64,000 nucleotides of DNA from Limanda limanda. Taxonomy: Eukaryota; Chordata; Actinopteri; Pleuronectiformes; Pleuronectidae. The stretch lies in NCBI RefSeq assembly GCF_963576545.1, contig NC_083655.1, positions 1,493,922 through 1,557,921 of the forward strand. The letters are read 5' to 3'. This document shows, piece after piece, positions 11,180 to 21,813 of this stretch. A model generated the notes under the pieces. That model was not told the DNA's origin and ran no database searches. It saw nothing but the letters and a program-made list of their open reading frames with translations. A program made the translations under genes and the position numbers. Each line of letters starts with the position of its first letter. The stretch's first letter is position 1.

Positions 11180-14100
11180 TGTGTGTGCGTGTGTGAGTGT
11201 GAGTGTGTGTGAGTGAGTGAGTGAGTGTGTGTGTTTGTTTGTGTGTGTGTGTGTGTGCAGTGTCCGTCCCTCCAGGTTCCTGACATGTTGCATTCACAAT
11301 AATATGAGGTCACTGAAACCTTTGACCTTTGACCACTGAAATCGAATCAGTTTCTTTGATTCCAACGGGTCAGAATGTGAAGAAATCCCCTAAAGACAGA
11401 CTTGAGACTTCAAGAGGCCATGAACATGTTGTGTGACCTTGACCTTTGACCACCTGAATCTAATGAGTTCCTCTGTTAGTCTGAATGAACGCTTGAACCA
11501 AATCTGAAAGGATTCTCTTGAGGAGTTTTTAACAAAGAGGGGATTTACCAGGGTGAGGGTCACATGATCACATATTGTATGAATGTTGTGTTTTCTGATT
11601 TTATTCTAACAGATATTTTCTTTAATTAAAGACTCCGTGGTTGTGGACTCTCAGAGACTCAGTGTGCAGTCGTGGCCTCAGCTCTGAAGTCAGACCCCTC
11701 ACATCTGAGAGAACTGAATCTGAGGGACAACAAGCTGCAGGATTCAGGAGTGAAGCTGCTGTGTTCTGGACTGGAGAGTCCAAACTGTCGACTGGAGACT
11801 CTGAGGTCCTTAAATCCTTCTTCACTTTTCAGACTTTCTTTCTTATTGGGTCATTATATATTTAAATTGTCTCAGTTCTGTTCTGCTCACTGTCCCTCAG
11901 TCATCTGTCCCTCACCCAGCCTGTCAGTCACATCCACCTCATCAAATCCATTCACCTGCACTCACCTGCTCCTGATCACCAAGAAAGTGTCAGTTAACAA
12001 CATGTGGACTGAGGCTGAGCACTTGGCCTTCTCAGGTTTTCAAAATAAGACACATTCTTATTGAAACACGTTGGACAGTTGATAAGTATAGAAACAAACA
12101 GGAAGTGACATCAGGAGCCGTCCCTACTTTAAACAGTGTTTAATTACACAAACCTGCTCAGTGACCAACACACAGAGAAGAAGCTGATGAATGAAACAAT
12201 GGTCCAATATGTCTGATCTGATATTTATCTTCAGGTCACAGACTGGACTGAGGTCAGCAGCATGTTGAGAGTCTGTGTTGACATGATGACATCAAAAACA
12301 ACAGGAGGACACATTCTAATATTCATATTTCTTTATCCAGGTTGGGAGACTGCAGTCTGTCAGAGATCAGCTGTTCTTCTCTGGCTTCAGCTCTGAGGTC
12401 AAACCCCTCTCATCTCAGAGAACTGGATCTGGATAACAACAACCTGCAGGACTCAGGAGTGAAGGAGCTGTGTGGTTTTCTACAGAGTCCAACCTGTCAA
12501 CTGGAGACTCTGTGGTCAGACATCATGTTTTAATGTTAAAGGTTTAGAATGTATTGACATCTATTGGTGAAGTGTCATGTTGCAGCCAAACTCCACCCCC
12601 CAAAACATGATAGAGAACCTGCGGCAGTTTCAGCTGACATAGAAACTCAAAAGGTTTAGTTTGTCTAGTCAGGGCTACTGTAAAAATACAAGGCCTCATA
12701 GACAGGACCCGCTCCTGATCAATCGATCAATCAAATGTTATTTGTATAGCCAATATTCACAAATCAATTTGTCTCATAGGGCTTTAACAAGGTGTGACAT
12801 CCTCTGTCCTTAACCCTCAGCAAGAGTCAGGAAAAACTGCTAAAAAACTCTTTTAACAGGTAAAGATGGTAGAAACCTCAGAGAGACACATGTGAGGGTC
12901 CGTCTCCCAGGACGCAACAGATGCCACGTGTAACAGAGAACATCAGAAAGATCAGAGGATTTACAGCTTTGATTAGAATAAACAGTTTTTATCATAATGG
13001 AAGGTCAATGAATTGATGGATTATTGTCAGTAATGGTTGAGTATGTGAGGAGAAATACTATATATCAAGCAGTCCTGCTGCAATCATAGTCTCTGGTCAG
13101 CAGCAAGATCTTGATCCATCATCAAGATCGGATCGGACGATAAGGCAAAGGGACTCCAGGGAAGAAGCCGCGTTAGTAACATGTATTGATGAAGAGGAAA
13201 GAGAAGCTGGAAAGAGAAGCTCTGTGTGTCATGTGTCCCACGACCTTCAAGACCTATAGAAGCAGAACTAAGAGCAGGTCTAAGACAAGCCTGGACCAGC
13301 TCTAACTATAAGCTTTATCAAAAAGGAAGGTTTTAAGCCTTAAACGTAAAGATGGTGTCTGCTTCCTGAACTGAAAGTGAGAGATTATTCCACAGGAGAG
13401 GGGCTTGATGGCTGAAAGCTCTGGCTCCTACTCTACTTTTAGATACTTTAGGGACGACAGCCTGAATTCTGGGAGCGGAGTGCTCTAGTGGTTTGATAAG
13501 GTACTAACAGCTCTTTAAGGTAAAAAGGAGCCATATTATTCAATAGTCCAGTCTCGATGTAACAAAGGCGTGGACTAGTTTTTCTGCATCTTTTTGAGAA
13601 AGGACATGTCTGATTTCTGAGATATTACCTAAGTGGAAAAAGGCCGTCCTAGAAATTTGTTTAAGTGAGAATTAAAGGACAAATCAGGATCGAAGATCCC
13701 TCCCAAGTTCCTGAATGTTTCATTGGAAGCAAGGGCAATTTCGTCTAGTGCAGCTTCATCATTAGATAATGTATCTCTAAGGTGTTTGGGGCCAAGTATT
13801 ATAAACTCTTCTGAAGCAGCAGCAGGAGATTGTCCAGGTCTGACTCGTTCACAGCAACAGGAACATGTGGGAAGATTCAGACGAGGGGCGGAGCAAGAAC
13901 ACATATCTCCATGATAACCACGATTACGTTAAGTTATGTTAAGTTACATGTTCACTGTGAAGGAGTTAGTGACGTCTCAAGGTGTCGTAAATGTGAACAT
14001 TGTTCACTGGAACGAGTCCTGAACATGTCCAGCAAGATATTTAGAGACATCTAGTGGTGAAGTTACATGTTACAATCAACTGAACCCCGAGGACACGAAG

Positions 14101-17100
14101 ACTTTCAAGCTGTTTTCAGTCATGAACTCTGTAAAATAGTGTCTGGACATTTTCTGGAGTTTGACTTTCACAAATGAAGAACGGGTGGAGCAGCAGGAGG
14201 CGGAGCCTGTAGAGCAGTAGGAGGCCAGACATGATGTATAAACTCTGCTGTGGAAAGATCAGTGTTGTTGTTTACAGCTCATCCACACCGGCGTCGGCCC
14301 TCATCACCAAAAGCTCTGGAATCTCCTCGTGTTTCCAAGTTGACGTCTTCGTCTTCTCCGTGTAAGGTTTCTCTTCTTCACCCTGAGATATTTGTGTTCT
14401 TCCAGTTTCACGTCCGTCACGTGTTAGAAACCTCATCAACACGTCCACTCGCTCTCTGTGAATCCTCTGGACATTCACCTGCTCTATTCTCACATGGACT
14501 CACTCAGAAACTTTATAAGGAGGCTGCAGGAAAAGTTCTAGAAAATGTCCAGAACAACTTGACTCAGACTTCAGGTCTGAAAACAGAGACAAAGATGTTT
14601 AGTCAAAGTCCTTTATTTTCACACATGAACTCAGTTTAATTTACAGTTATGTTTCATTCTTTATCCAGGTTGATTCTCTGCAGTCTGTCAGAGATCAGCT
14701 GTTCTTCCCTGGCTTCAGCTCTGAGGTCAAACCCCTCTCATCTGAGAAAACTGTATCTGAGCTACAACAACGACCTGCAGGACTCAGGAGTGAAGGAGCT
14801 GTGTGGTTTTCTACAGAGTCCAACCTGTCGACTGGAGACTCTGAGGTCAGTTCACCGACTGACTTTTGTAGATCTCATGTCTATAAAACAGCATTTATAC
14901 ACAATTTATCTCATTTAATTATAATTTAACATAATTCCTCTTCATACATAACTTGAATCCATTCATTCATTAATCTATGACATTTTAAATATTCTGCTTC
15001 TTGTTAAAACACTAAGTTTAGTTCTGGATTTCCTAAACTGATCTGCAGGACAGAGACCGGGTCTGAATAATCTATTTGTACTGAATCAGGACTCGTTTTT
15101 AATCCAACATGTCTGATTTCATATGTATCTTCCATGTTGTGAGTCTGTGCTGACATGAATATGTGTCTGTTATTTTCACACATGAACTCAGTTTAATTTA
15201 CAGTTAAGTTTTATTCTTTGTCCAGGTTGGTGGGCTGCAGACTGTCAGAGATCAGCTGTTCTCTTCTGGCTTCAGCTCTGAGGTCAAACCCCTCTCATCT
15301 GAGAGAACTGAATCTGAGTAACAACGATCTACAGGACTCAGGAGTGAAGGAGCTGTGTGGTTTTCTACTGAGTCCAACCTGTCAACTGGAGACTCTGGGG
15401 TCAGACATCATGTTTTAATGTTAAAGGTTCACTCTAAATATAATATATAGTATTTAATTCTGAAGTCTGTAAATATAAAGAATTTAAATATATAGCACTT
15501 ATTCATAAAGTATGTAAATATACAGTATTTAAATATTAGGTATAGAAATATAAAGTATTTAAATATAAATGGCTCATTCTAAAGTAAAGAAAACAACAGC
15601 TGGTACAATTCAGATGAAACTAATGGAAACATCTCTAGGATTCTTTTCTCTTCAGTTTCTAACAATGGATCCTTTCACCTGAATCTTCCACACTGGAGCT
15701 TTAAGGTCAAATGTCAGAACATGTGTTTCTAACAGTGAACACTGATACTGAGCTGAGAGATGTTTGTAGAATTAGCGCTGAGGACCGAGTCAGGCTCAAT
15801 GTGACTGAAGTTTTACTGACAGAGAAACAATCCAATGCTGGACAATCTGTTCATGTAATGTTTCTGTGGAAGCTAACCAGGACTTGTCCCGGGGGTCCTG
15901 TGGACTGACCACATGACAGCGTGCTGCTTTGGTGTTCTGGGACTGGGCTCAGGGTCCAGAGTCCAAGTTGATTATATTTGACGTCTTTTATTTTTAGGAC
16001 CAAGTTCTTCAGCCCTGTTTCTTCCACTTTGGGTTCATTTCCAACATGAAACCCTTCCTCTGGTTTCAGGACTTACACGGGGTCGTCCATGCCTTTATCT
16101 TTTCACCACTAGATCTCTGTCCCGCCCTGTACACACGTGTTCCTCAGGCTCCCTGCTCCACTTTCAACTAGTCAAACTGCTGCTCAGATCATCGCCACTT
16201 CAAGAAAACATGATCATAGAACTGCTCGCCCTTTCACACATCAACTGTGGAACATGTTCTGACAAGTGGGTCGGACATTTTCTGGAGCTGAAGCAGCAGC
16301 AGGAAATTGTCCGGATCCGACTCGTTCACAGCAACAGGAACATGTGGGAACATTCAGATGAGGGGCGGAGCCAAAACATATATCTCCATGACAACCATGG
16401 TTACGTTAAGTTATGTTAAGTTACAGGTTCACTGTGAAGGAGTTAGTGACGTCTCCAGGTGTCGTACATGTGAACGTAGTCCACTTGTTCACGTGTACAA
16501 CTCCTGAACATGTCCAGCAAGATATTTAGAGACATCTAGTGGTGAAGTTACATATTACAAACAACTGAACCCCGAGGACACAAGGACTTTCAAGCTGTTT
16601 TCAGTCATGAACTCTGTAAAATAGTGTCTGGACATTTTCTGGAGTTTGACATTCACAAATGAAGAACGGGTGGAGCAGCAGGAGGCGGAGCCTGTAGAGC
16701 AGCAGGAGGCCGGACATGACGTATAAACTCTGCTGTGGAAAGATCAGTATTGTTGTTTACAGCTCATCCACACCGGCGTCGGCCCTCAGCACCAGAAGAT
16801 CTGGAATCTCCTTGTGTTTCCAAGTTGACGTCTTCGTCTTCTACGTGTACGGCTCCTCTTCTTCATCCTGAGATATTTGTGTTCTTCCAGTTTCACGTAC
16901 GTCATGTGTTAGAAACCTCATCCACACGTCCAATCGCTCTCTGTGAATCCTCTGGACATTCACCTGCTCTATTCTTACATGGACTCACTCAGAAACTTTA
17001 TTAGGAGGCGGCAGGAAAAGTTCCAGAAAATGTCCAGAACAGCTTGACTCAGAATTCAGTTCTGAAAACAGAGACAATGATGTTTAGTCAAAGTCCTTTA

Positions 17101-18489
17101 TTTTTACACATGAACTCAGTTTAATTTACAGTTAAGTTGTATTCTTTATCCAGGTTGTGCAGCTGCAGACTGTCAGAGATCAGCTGTTCTTCTCTGGCTT
17201 CAGCTCTGAGGTCAAACCCCTCTCATCTGAGAGAACTGGATCTGACTGACAACTACCTGCAGGACTCAGCAGTGAAGGAGCTTTGTGGTTTTCTACAGAG
17301 TCCAACCTGTCGACTGGAGACTCTGTGGTCAGTTCACTGACTGATTTTTGTAGATCTCGTATCTATAAAACAGCATGTATACACAATTTGTCGAATTTAA
17401 TTATAATTTAACATAATTCCTCTTTATACGTAACTTGATTCCATTCATTAATTAATCTGTGATATTTTAAATATTCATCTTCTTGTTAAAACACTGAGTT
17501 TAGTTCTGGATTTCCTAAACTGACCTCCAGGACAGAGACCGGGTCCAAATAATCTATTTGTACAAAATCAGGACTAGTTATTAGTCTGACGTGTCTGATT
17601 TCATATTTATCTTCCATGTTATGACTCTGTGCTGACATGAATATATATCTGTTATTTTCACACATGAACTCAGTTTAATTTACAGTTAAGTTTTATTCTT
17701 TATCCAGGTTGAAGGACTGCAGTCTGTCAGAGATCAGCTGTTATTCTCTGGCTTCAGCTCTGAGGTCAAACCCCTCTCATCTGAGAGAACTGGGTCTGAG
17801 TAACAACGACCTGAAGGACTCAGGAGTGAAGGAGCTGTGTGGTTTTCTACAGAGTCCAACCTGTCGACTGGAGACTCTGTGGTCAGTTCACTGACTGACT
17901 TTTGTAGATCTCATATCTATAATACAGCATTTATACACAATTTATCTCATTTGATTTTAATTTTTTTTTTTATTCCTCTTCATACATTACTTGAATAAAT
18001 TAATGAATCTTTGACATTTTAAATATTCAGCTACTTGTTAAAACACTGAGTTTAGTTCTGGATTTCCTAAACTGATCTGCAGGACAGAGACCGGGTCCAA
18101 ATAATCTATTTGTACTGAATCAGGACAGATATGTTTTTAATCCAACATATCTGATTTCATATTAATCTTCCATGTTATGAGTCTGTGCTGACATGAATAT
18201 GTGTCTGTTATTTTCACACATGAACTCAGTTTAATTTACAGTTAAGTTTTATTCTTTATCCAGGTTGAAGGACTGCAGACTGACAGAGATCAGCTGTTCT
18301 TCTCTGCCGTCAGCTCTGAAGTCAAACCCCTCTCATCTGAGAGAACTGGATCTGAGAGGAAATGATCTGCAGGACTCAGGAGTGAAGGAGCTGCTTGATC
18401 TACAGCAGAGTCCAACCTGTCGACTGGAGACTCCAAGGTCAGTAGATGGTTGGAGTCAGTCCACGCTGCTTTCATCAGTATTTTACTAA
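6610..18489 (+). CDS. NLR unit A1: RING-FISNA-NACHT-LRR receptor (NLRC3-like)
   Basis: Predicted cytosolic NOD-like receptor of the teleost NLR-C group. Exons: 6610-6737, 6838-6957, 7536-7655, 8102-8221, 8580-8794, 9011-10811, 11632-11805, 12341-12514, 14669-14845, 15226-15399, 17154-17327, 17708-17881 and 18264-18489. They join to 3777 bases, 1258 codons plus stop, in frame throughout. Order: four 40-residue cassettes (residues 1-162), RING finger (about 179-221), FISNA then NACHT (Walker A near 333-340, Walker B near 405-413), then LRRs from about 835. The start ATG begins MSGYEEEE, the same in B and C. Oddities: the first LRR acceptor is TTAAAG where the other units have TTACAG, and the RING-exon donor is uncertain (8794, or 8851 in the same phase). 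The terminal exon reads through a donor-like site to TAA 18487-18489. NLRC3-like identity comes from the FISNA/NACHT sequence; function is inferred. Confidence 0.85.
7170..7497 (+). repeat. Interspersed repeat of unknown family in A1 intron
   Basis: Contains ACTCAAGGCTAG, GAGTTGCCTAGCAAC, GGAGCTTCACGGAGAGC and CACTTCCAGGATTC in order. The same blocks occur on the opposite strand at about 57045-57345 in the cip2a intron, so this is a dispersed element. I do not recognise the family and the ends are approximate. Confidence 0.55.
8580..8794 (+). CDS. A1 RING zinc-finger exon
   Basis: All eight C3HC4 ligands are present and correctly spaced: C-x2-C in CASC, C-x-H in CGH, H-x2-C in HWFC, C-x2-C in CRQC and the final C-x2-C in CPQC, at about residues 179-221. 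The core resembles TRIM-type RINGs ([16 protein letters not shown]). Position 189 is Leu in A1 and B but Pro in C, the usual RING residue. Entry phase from the last cassette (GA|G) is correct. Two donors give the phase needed for the NACHT exon: GCCG|gtcaga at 8794 (preferred) or ACAT|gtggtt at 8851. Confidence 0.8.
9011..10811 (+). CDS. A1 FISNA-NACHT exon
   Basis: Single exon of 1801 bases, open throughout, acceptor tttcag, donor GGCTCG|gtgagt. It begins with a linker [12 protein letters not shown], then FISNA (YTELYIT...HEVRQLE...PIRCHDIF), Walker A GVAGVGKT, Walker [10 protein letters not shown], sensor region [13 protein letters not shown], the [12 protein letters not shown] helical segment and a C-terminal helical region ending RNCRKA. 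The conserved P-loop Lys and the Walker B acidic residues are intact, so ATP binding is expected. Long antisense frames opposite this exon (for example 9174-9695) are shadows. Confidence 0.9.
11017..11258. repeat. Composite GT/GTGA microsatellite in A1 intron
   Basis: About 240 bases of GT repeat with GAGT and GAAT interruptions between the NACHT exon and the first LRR exon. The matching introns of A2, B and C lack it. All frames are open across it on one strand, which is a repeat artefact. Confidence 0.95.
11632..18489 (+). CDS. A1 leucine-rich repeat exons (seven)
   Basis: Type-I exon 11632-11805, then type-II exons 12341-12514, 14669-14845, 15226-15399, 17154-17327 and 17708-17881, and terminal exon 18264-18489. 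Exons are 174 bases (177 at 14669, which has one extra Asn/Asp codon), phase 2-2, and each encodes two ribonuclease-inhibitor-type repeats of the form [13 protein letters not shown]...[20 protein letters not shown]. The terminal exon has ELLDLQQSP in place of ELCGFLQSP and ends with the tail [16 protein letters not shown]. The larger gaps hold a LINE (12720-13812), a MITE and a ~800-base repeat block. Confidence 0.88.
12540..12718. mobile_element. MITE-like element, 5' part, interrupted by LINE
   Basis: Starts TTAAAGGTTTAGAATG and carries ACATCTATTGGTGAAGTGTC, matching the fuller copy at 32994-33391. It is cut at ACCCGCTCCTGATC, where LINE sequence begins. The right part of the element is missing here. 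Confidence 0.65.
12720..13812 (-). mobile_element. LINE (non-LTR retrotransposon) 3' fragment
   Basis: Read on the minus strand, about 13420-13812 encodes the end of a reverse transcriptase: [26 protein letters not shown], then after frame breaks [19 protein letters not shown] and [19 protein letters not shown], typical of CR1/L2/Rex-type LINEs. The rest, down to 12720, is the 3' UTR with the widespread fish motif TCTCATAGGGCTTTAACA. The 5' end is truncated and the coding part is broken, so the copy is dead. It lies in the A1 LRR intron at the same site as the copy starting at 21069. Confidence 0.8.
13813..14645. repeat. LRR-intron repeat block, copy 1
   Basis: Shared with 16285-17080 in the same gene and 33990-34770 in unit B. 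It contains AAGCAGCAGCAGGA, a stretch TTAGAGACATCTAGTGGTGAAG, and a module (about 14236-14410) reading ACCGGCGTCGGCCCTCA and CTCCTCGTGTTTCCAAG. The same module occurs inverted at about 53760-53880 beside the B7-like terminal exon. Forward frames such as 14250-14639 are not supported as genes because their frames differ between copies. Confidence 0.7.
15416..15692. mobile_element. MITE-like element with terminal inverted repeats
   Basis: Starts TTAATGTTAAAGGTTCACT and ends CTTCCACACTGGAGCTTTAA, whose complement resembles the start, so it has short inverted ends. AT-rich interior with repeated AAATATAAAGTATTT. It is partly deleted relative to 32994-33391. Confidence 0.6.
16285..17080. repeat. 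LRR-intron repeat block, copy 2
   Basis: Same block as 13813-14645, including the CCGGCGTCGGCCCTCA module at about 16760-16870. It sits between LRR exons 15226-15399 and 17154-17327. Its upstream 600 bases (15693-16284) also match unit B at 33392-33990. Confidence 0.7.
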
Positions 18490-18867
18490 ACACAGTCAGT
18501 ATCACAGATCCAGGGTCTGTGCTACCAAGCAGGATTTGTGGTTATCAGGTTAATTTCAGGTTGAGTTTTTTCAGTCCTACGAAGCTCGTCCACTTCTTAA
18601 CGAAGTAAATCACCATGGTAACTTCTGATGAACGGCTAACCTGCTCCAGGTTAAGTTGGAGATCAACCCTTATAAAAGCTCCGCCCACTGACCACAGTGA
18701 CTTTACACTGTTGTGTGGTGCACACTCTCCTTAAAGGGACGGATAAGGGAAGTTTAAATCAACGTCTGGTTGGTTCAGCTGATCTCTAACTCACCCAGAA
18801 CATCTCAATCTCTCCAAACTCTTCCTGTCAACAAACTTCTTCAGAGACAGTGAGGCAATGTGTATGC
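18490..18867. other. A1 3' flank and A1/A2 junction
   Basis: 18490-18827 matches the 3' flanks of A2 (23767-24100), B (37278-37610) and C (51087-51390), including AAAGCTCCGCCCACTGACC. Near 18828-18868 it changes to a scrap of minisatellite (CAGAGACAGTGAGGCAATGT) and then directly into NACHT-exon sequence of unit A2 (CTGGATGAGTTGGACCTGG). This is a recombination junction. Confidence 0.75.
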
Positions 18868-20872
18868 TGGATGAGTTGGACCTGGAGAAGTTCAACACAT
18901 CAGATCAGGGTCGACTGAGACTGAACCCAGCTTTGAGGAACTGCAGGAAGGCTCGGTGAGTCCAGACATGATCAATAACATTTTCAATCAGTGCAGATGA
19001 GTGGTTCATCAAATACACTCAGTGTTAAATGATCCTCATTGTTTTGGGCAGCGTGGTGTTGCAGTGGTCAACACTGTTAGTGCAGCCTTTCTGTGAGGAG
19101 GAGGTTGTCCTGGTGTCTGCAGGATTTTATCTGGGTTCTCCAGTTTCCTCCACAAACCATAAGACATGTAGATCGAGATCTTATCAGTTTATCTTTGAGT
19201 CCAACTGGTCAAAATGGGACAAAATCCCCTAAAGACAGACTTGAGGCTTCAAGAGGCCATGAACATGTTGTGTGACCTTGACCTTTGACCTCCTGAATCT
19301 AATGAGTTCCTTTGTCAGTCTGAATAAATGCTTGAACCAAACCTGAAAGGATTCTCTTGAGTTTTGAACATGTTCATGAGGCAAAGAGGGGATTTACCAG
19401 GGTGGGGGTCACATGATCACATTTTGTATGAATGTTGTGTTTTCTGATTTTATTCTAACAGATATTTTCTTTAATTACAGACTCAGTAGTTGTGGACTCT
19501 CAGAGACGCACTGGGAAGTCGTGGCCTCGGTTCTGAAGTCAGACCCCTCACATCTGAGAGAACTGGTTCTGAGAGGAAACAAGCTGCAGGATTCAGGAGT
19601 GAAGCTGCTGTGTTCTGGACTGGAGAGTCCAAACTGTCGACTGGAGGCTCTGAGGTCCTTAAATCCTTCTTCCCTTTTCACACTTACTTTCTTATTGGGT
19701 CATTATTTATTTAAATTGTCTCAGTTCTGCTCTGCTCACTGTCCCTCAGTCATCTGTCCCTCACCCAGCCTGTCAGTCACATCCACCTCATCAAATCCAT
19801 TCACCTGCACTCACCTGCTCCTGATCACCAAGAAAGTGTCAGTTAACAACATGTGGACTGTGGCTGAGCACTTGGCCTTCTCAGGTTTTCAAAATAAGAC
19901 ACATTCTTATTGAAACACGTTGGACAGTTGATAAGTATAGAAACAAACAGGAAGTGACTGTCAGGAGCCATCCCTACTTTAAACAGTGTTTAATTACACA
20001 AACCTGCTCAGTGACCAACACACAGAGAAGAAGCTGATGGACTGAGGTCAGCAGCATGTTGAGAGTCTGTGTTGACATGAGGACGATCCACAACAACAGG
20101 AGGACACATTCTAATATTCATATTTCTTTATCCAGGTTGGAGGACTGCAGTCTGTCAGAGATCAGCTGCTCTTCTCTGGCTTCAGCTCTGAGGTCAAACC
20201 CCTCTCATCTGAGAGAACTGGATCTGGATAACAACAACCTGCAGGACTCAGGAGTGAAGGAGCTGTGTGGTTTTCTACAGAGTCCAACCTGTCGACTCGA
20301 GAAACTGTGGTCAGTTCACTGACTGACTTTTGTAGATCTCATATCTATAAAACAACATTGATCTCATTTAATCCTAATTTAACATAATTCCTCTTCATAC
20401 AAAATTTGAATTAATTCATACATTAATCAGTGACATTTGACATATTCAGCTACTTGTTAAAACACTGAGTTTAGCTCTGGATTTCCTAAACTGAACTGCA
20501 GGACAGAGACCGGGTCCAAATAATCTATTTGTACTGAATCAGGACTCGTTTTTAATCCAACATGTCTGATTTCATATTTATCTTTCATGTTATGAGTCTG
20601 TGCTGACATGAATATGTGTCTGTTATTTTCACACATGAACTCAGTTTAATTTAAAGTTAAGTTTTATTCTTTATCCAGGGTGGGGAGCTGCAGTCTGTCA
20701 GAGATCAGCTGTTCTTCTCTGGCTTCAGCTCTGAGGTCAAACCCCGCTCATCTGAGAGTACTGTATCTGAGTATCAACGACCTGCAGGACTCAGGAGTGA
20801 AGGAGCTCTGTGGTTTTCTACAGAGTCCAACCTGTCAACTGGAGACTCTGTGGTCAGACATCATGTTTTAAT

Positions 20873-21068
20873 GTTAAAGGTTCAGTGTGTAGAATGTATT
20901 GACATCTGGTGTTGAAGATCATGTTGCAGCTACCCCCCCCCCTCTCCCCTCCAAACATGAAAGAGAACCTGCGGCAGTTTCAGCTGACATAGAAACTCAA
21001 AAGGTTTGGTTTGTCCAGTCAGGGCTACTGTAAAAATGCATGGCTGCATAGACGGGACCCGCTCCTGA
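20873..21068. mobile_element. MITE-like element, 5' part, interrupted by LINE
   Basis: TTAAAGGTTCAGTGTGTAG start and GTAGAATGTATTGACATC, cut at ACCCGCTCCTGATC like the A1 copy at 12718. It contains a short run of C at about 20932-20941. Confidence 0.65.
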
Positions 21069-21813
21069 TCAATCAAGCAATCAAATGTTATTTGTATAGC
21101 CAATATTCTCAAATCAATTTGTCTCATAGGGCTTTAACATGGTGTGACATCCTCTGTTCTTAACCCTCAGCAAGAGTCAGGAAAAACTGCTAAAAAACTC
21201 TATTAACAGGTAAAGATGGTAGAAACCTCAGAGAGACACATGTGAGGGTCCGTCTCCCAGGACGGACAGAAGTGCAACAGATGCAACGTGGAACAGAGAA
21301 CATCAGAAAGATCAGAGGATTTACAGCTTTGATTAGAATAAACAGTTTTTATCATAATGGAAGGTCAATGAATTGATGGATTATTGTCAGTAATGGTTGA
21401 GTATGTGAGGAGAAATACTATATATCAAGCAATCCTGCTGCATCATAGTCTCTGGTTAGCAGCCAGCAAGATCATGACCCACCATCAAGATGGGATCCAC
21501 TATAGTCCACAGTCATTGTCCACTGCCGCCAATTAGGATCCATCATCAGCCGCCGCCTCGTGCGTGGTCCACCACCGTTATCTGATGCCAACGCGATACA
21601 GGATCCACCATAACGATCACGATCTGATACACAATCCACCCTCATAATCCACGATGTGGCCGCGCCCCTGGATCTGCGGACGATAAGGCAAAGGGACTCC
21701 GGGGAAGAAGTCAAGTCAGTAACATGTATTGATGAGATATTCATCTATTGAATGTGATAATGATTTGAGAAGAGGAAGGAGAAGCTGGAAAGAGAAGCTC
21801 CGTTTCTCATGTG
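21069..21813 (-). mobile_element. LINE 3' UTR fragment, second copy
   Basis: Same element and same insertion point as 12720-13812. It includes the motif TCTCATAGGGCTTTAACA and a longer version of the CCACCATCAAGAT...GGCAAAGGGACTCC section. It is cut at 21813 by the hAT fragment. No coding part remains; the small minus-strand frame at 21472-21744 is not a gene. Confidence 0.75.

Noticed and set aside
10881..11313. Thr/His-rich antisense frames of 105-138 codons
   Set aside because: Products of the GT microsatellite at 11017-11258.
14250..14639. 129-codon frame [16 protein letters not shown]..., repeated at 16735 and 34421
   Set aside because: Part of the LRR-intron repeat block; copies shift frame or stop at different places, and the same module occurs inverted near 53800.
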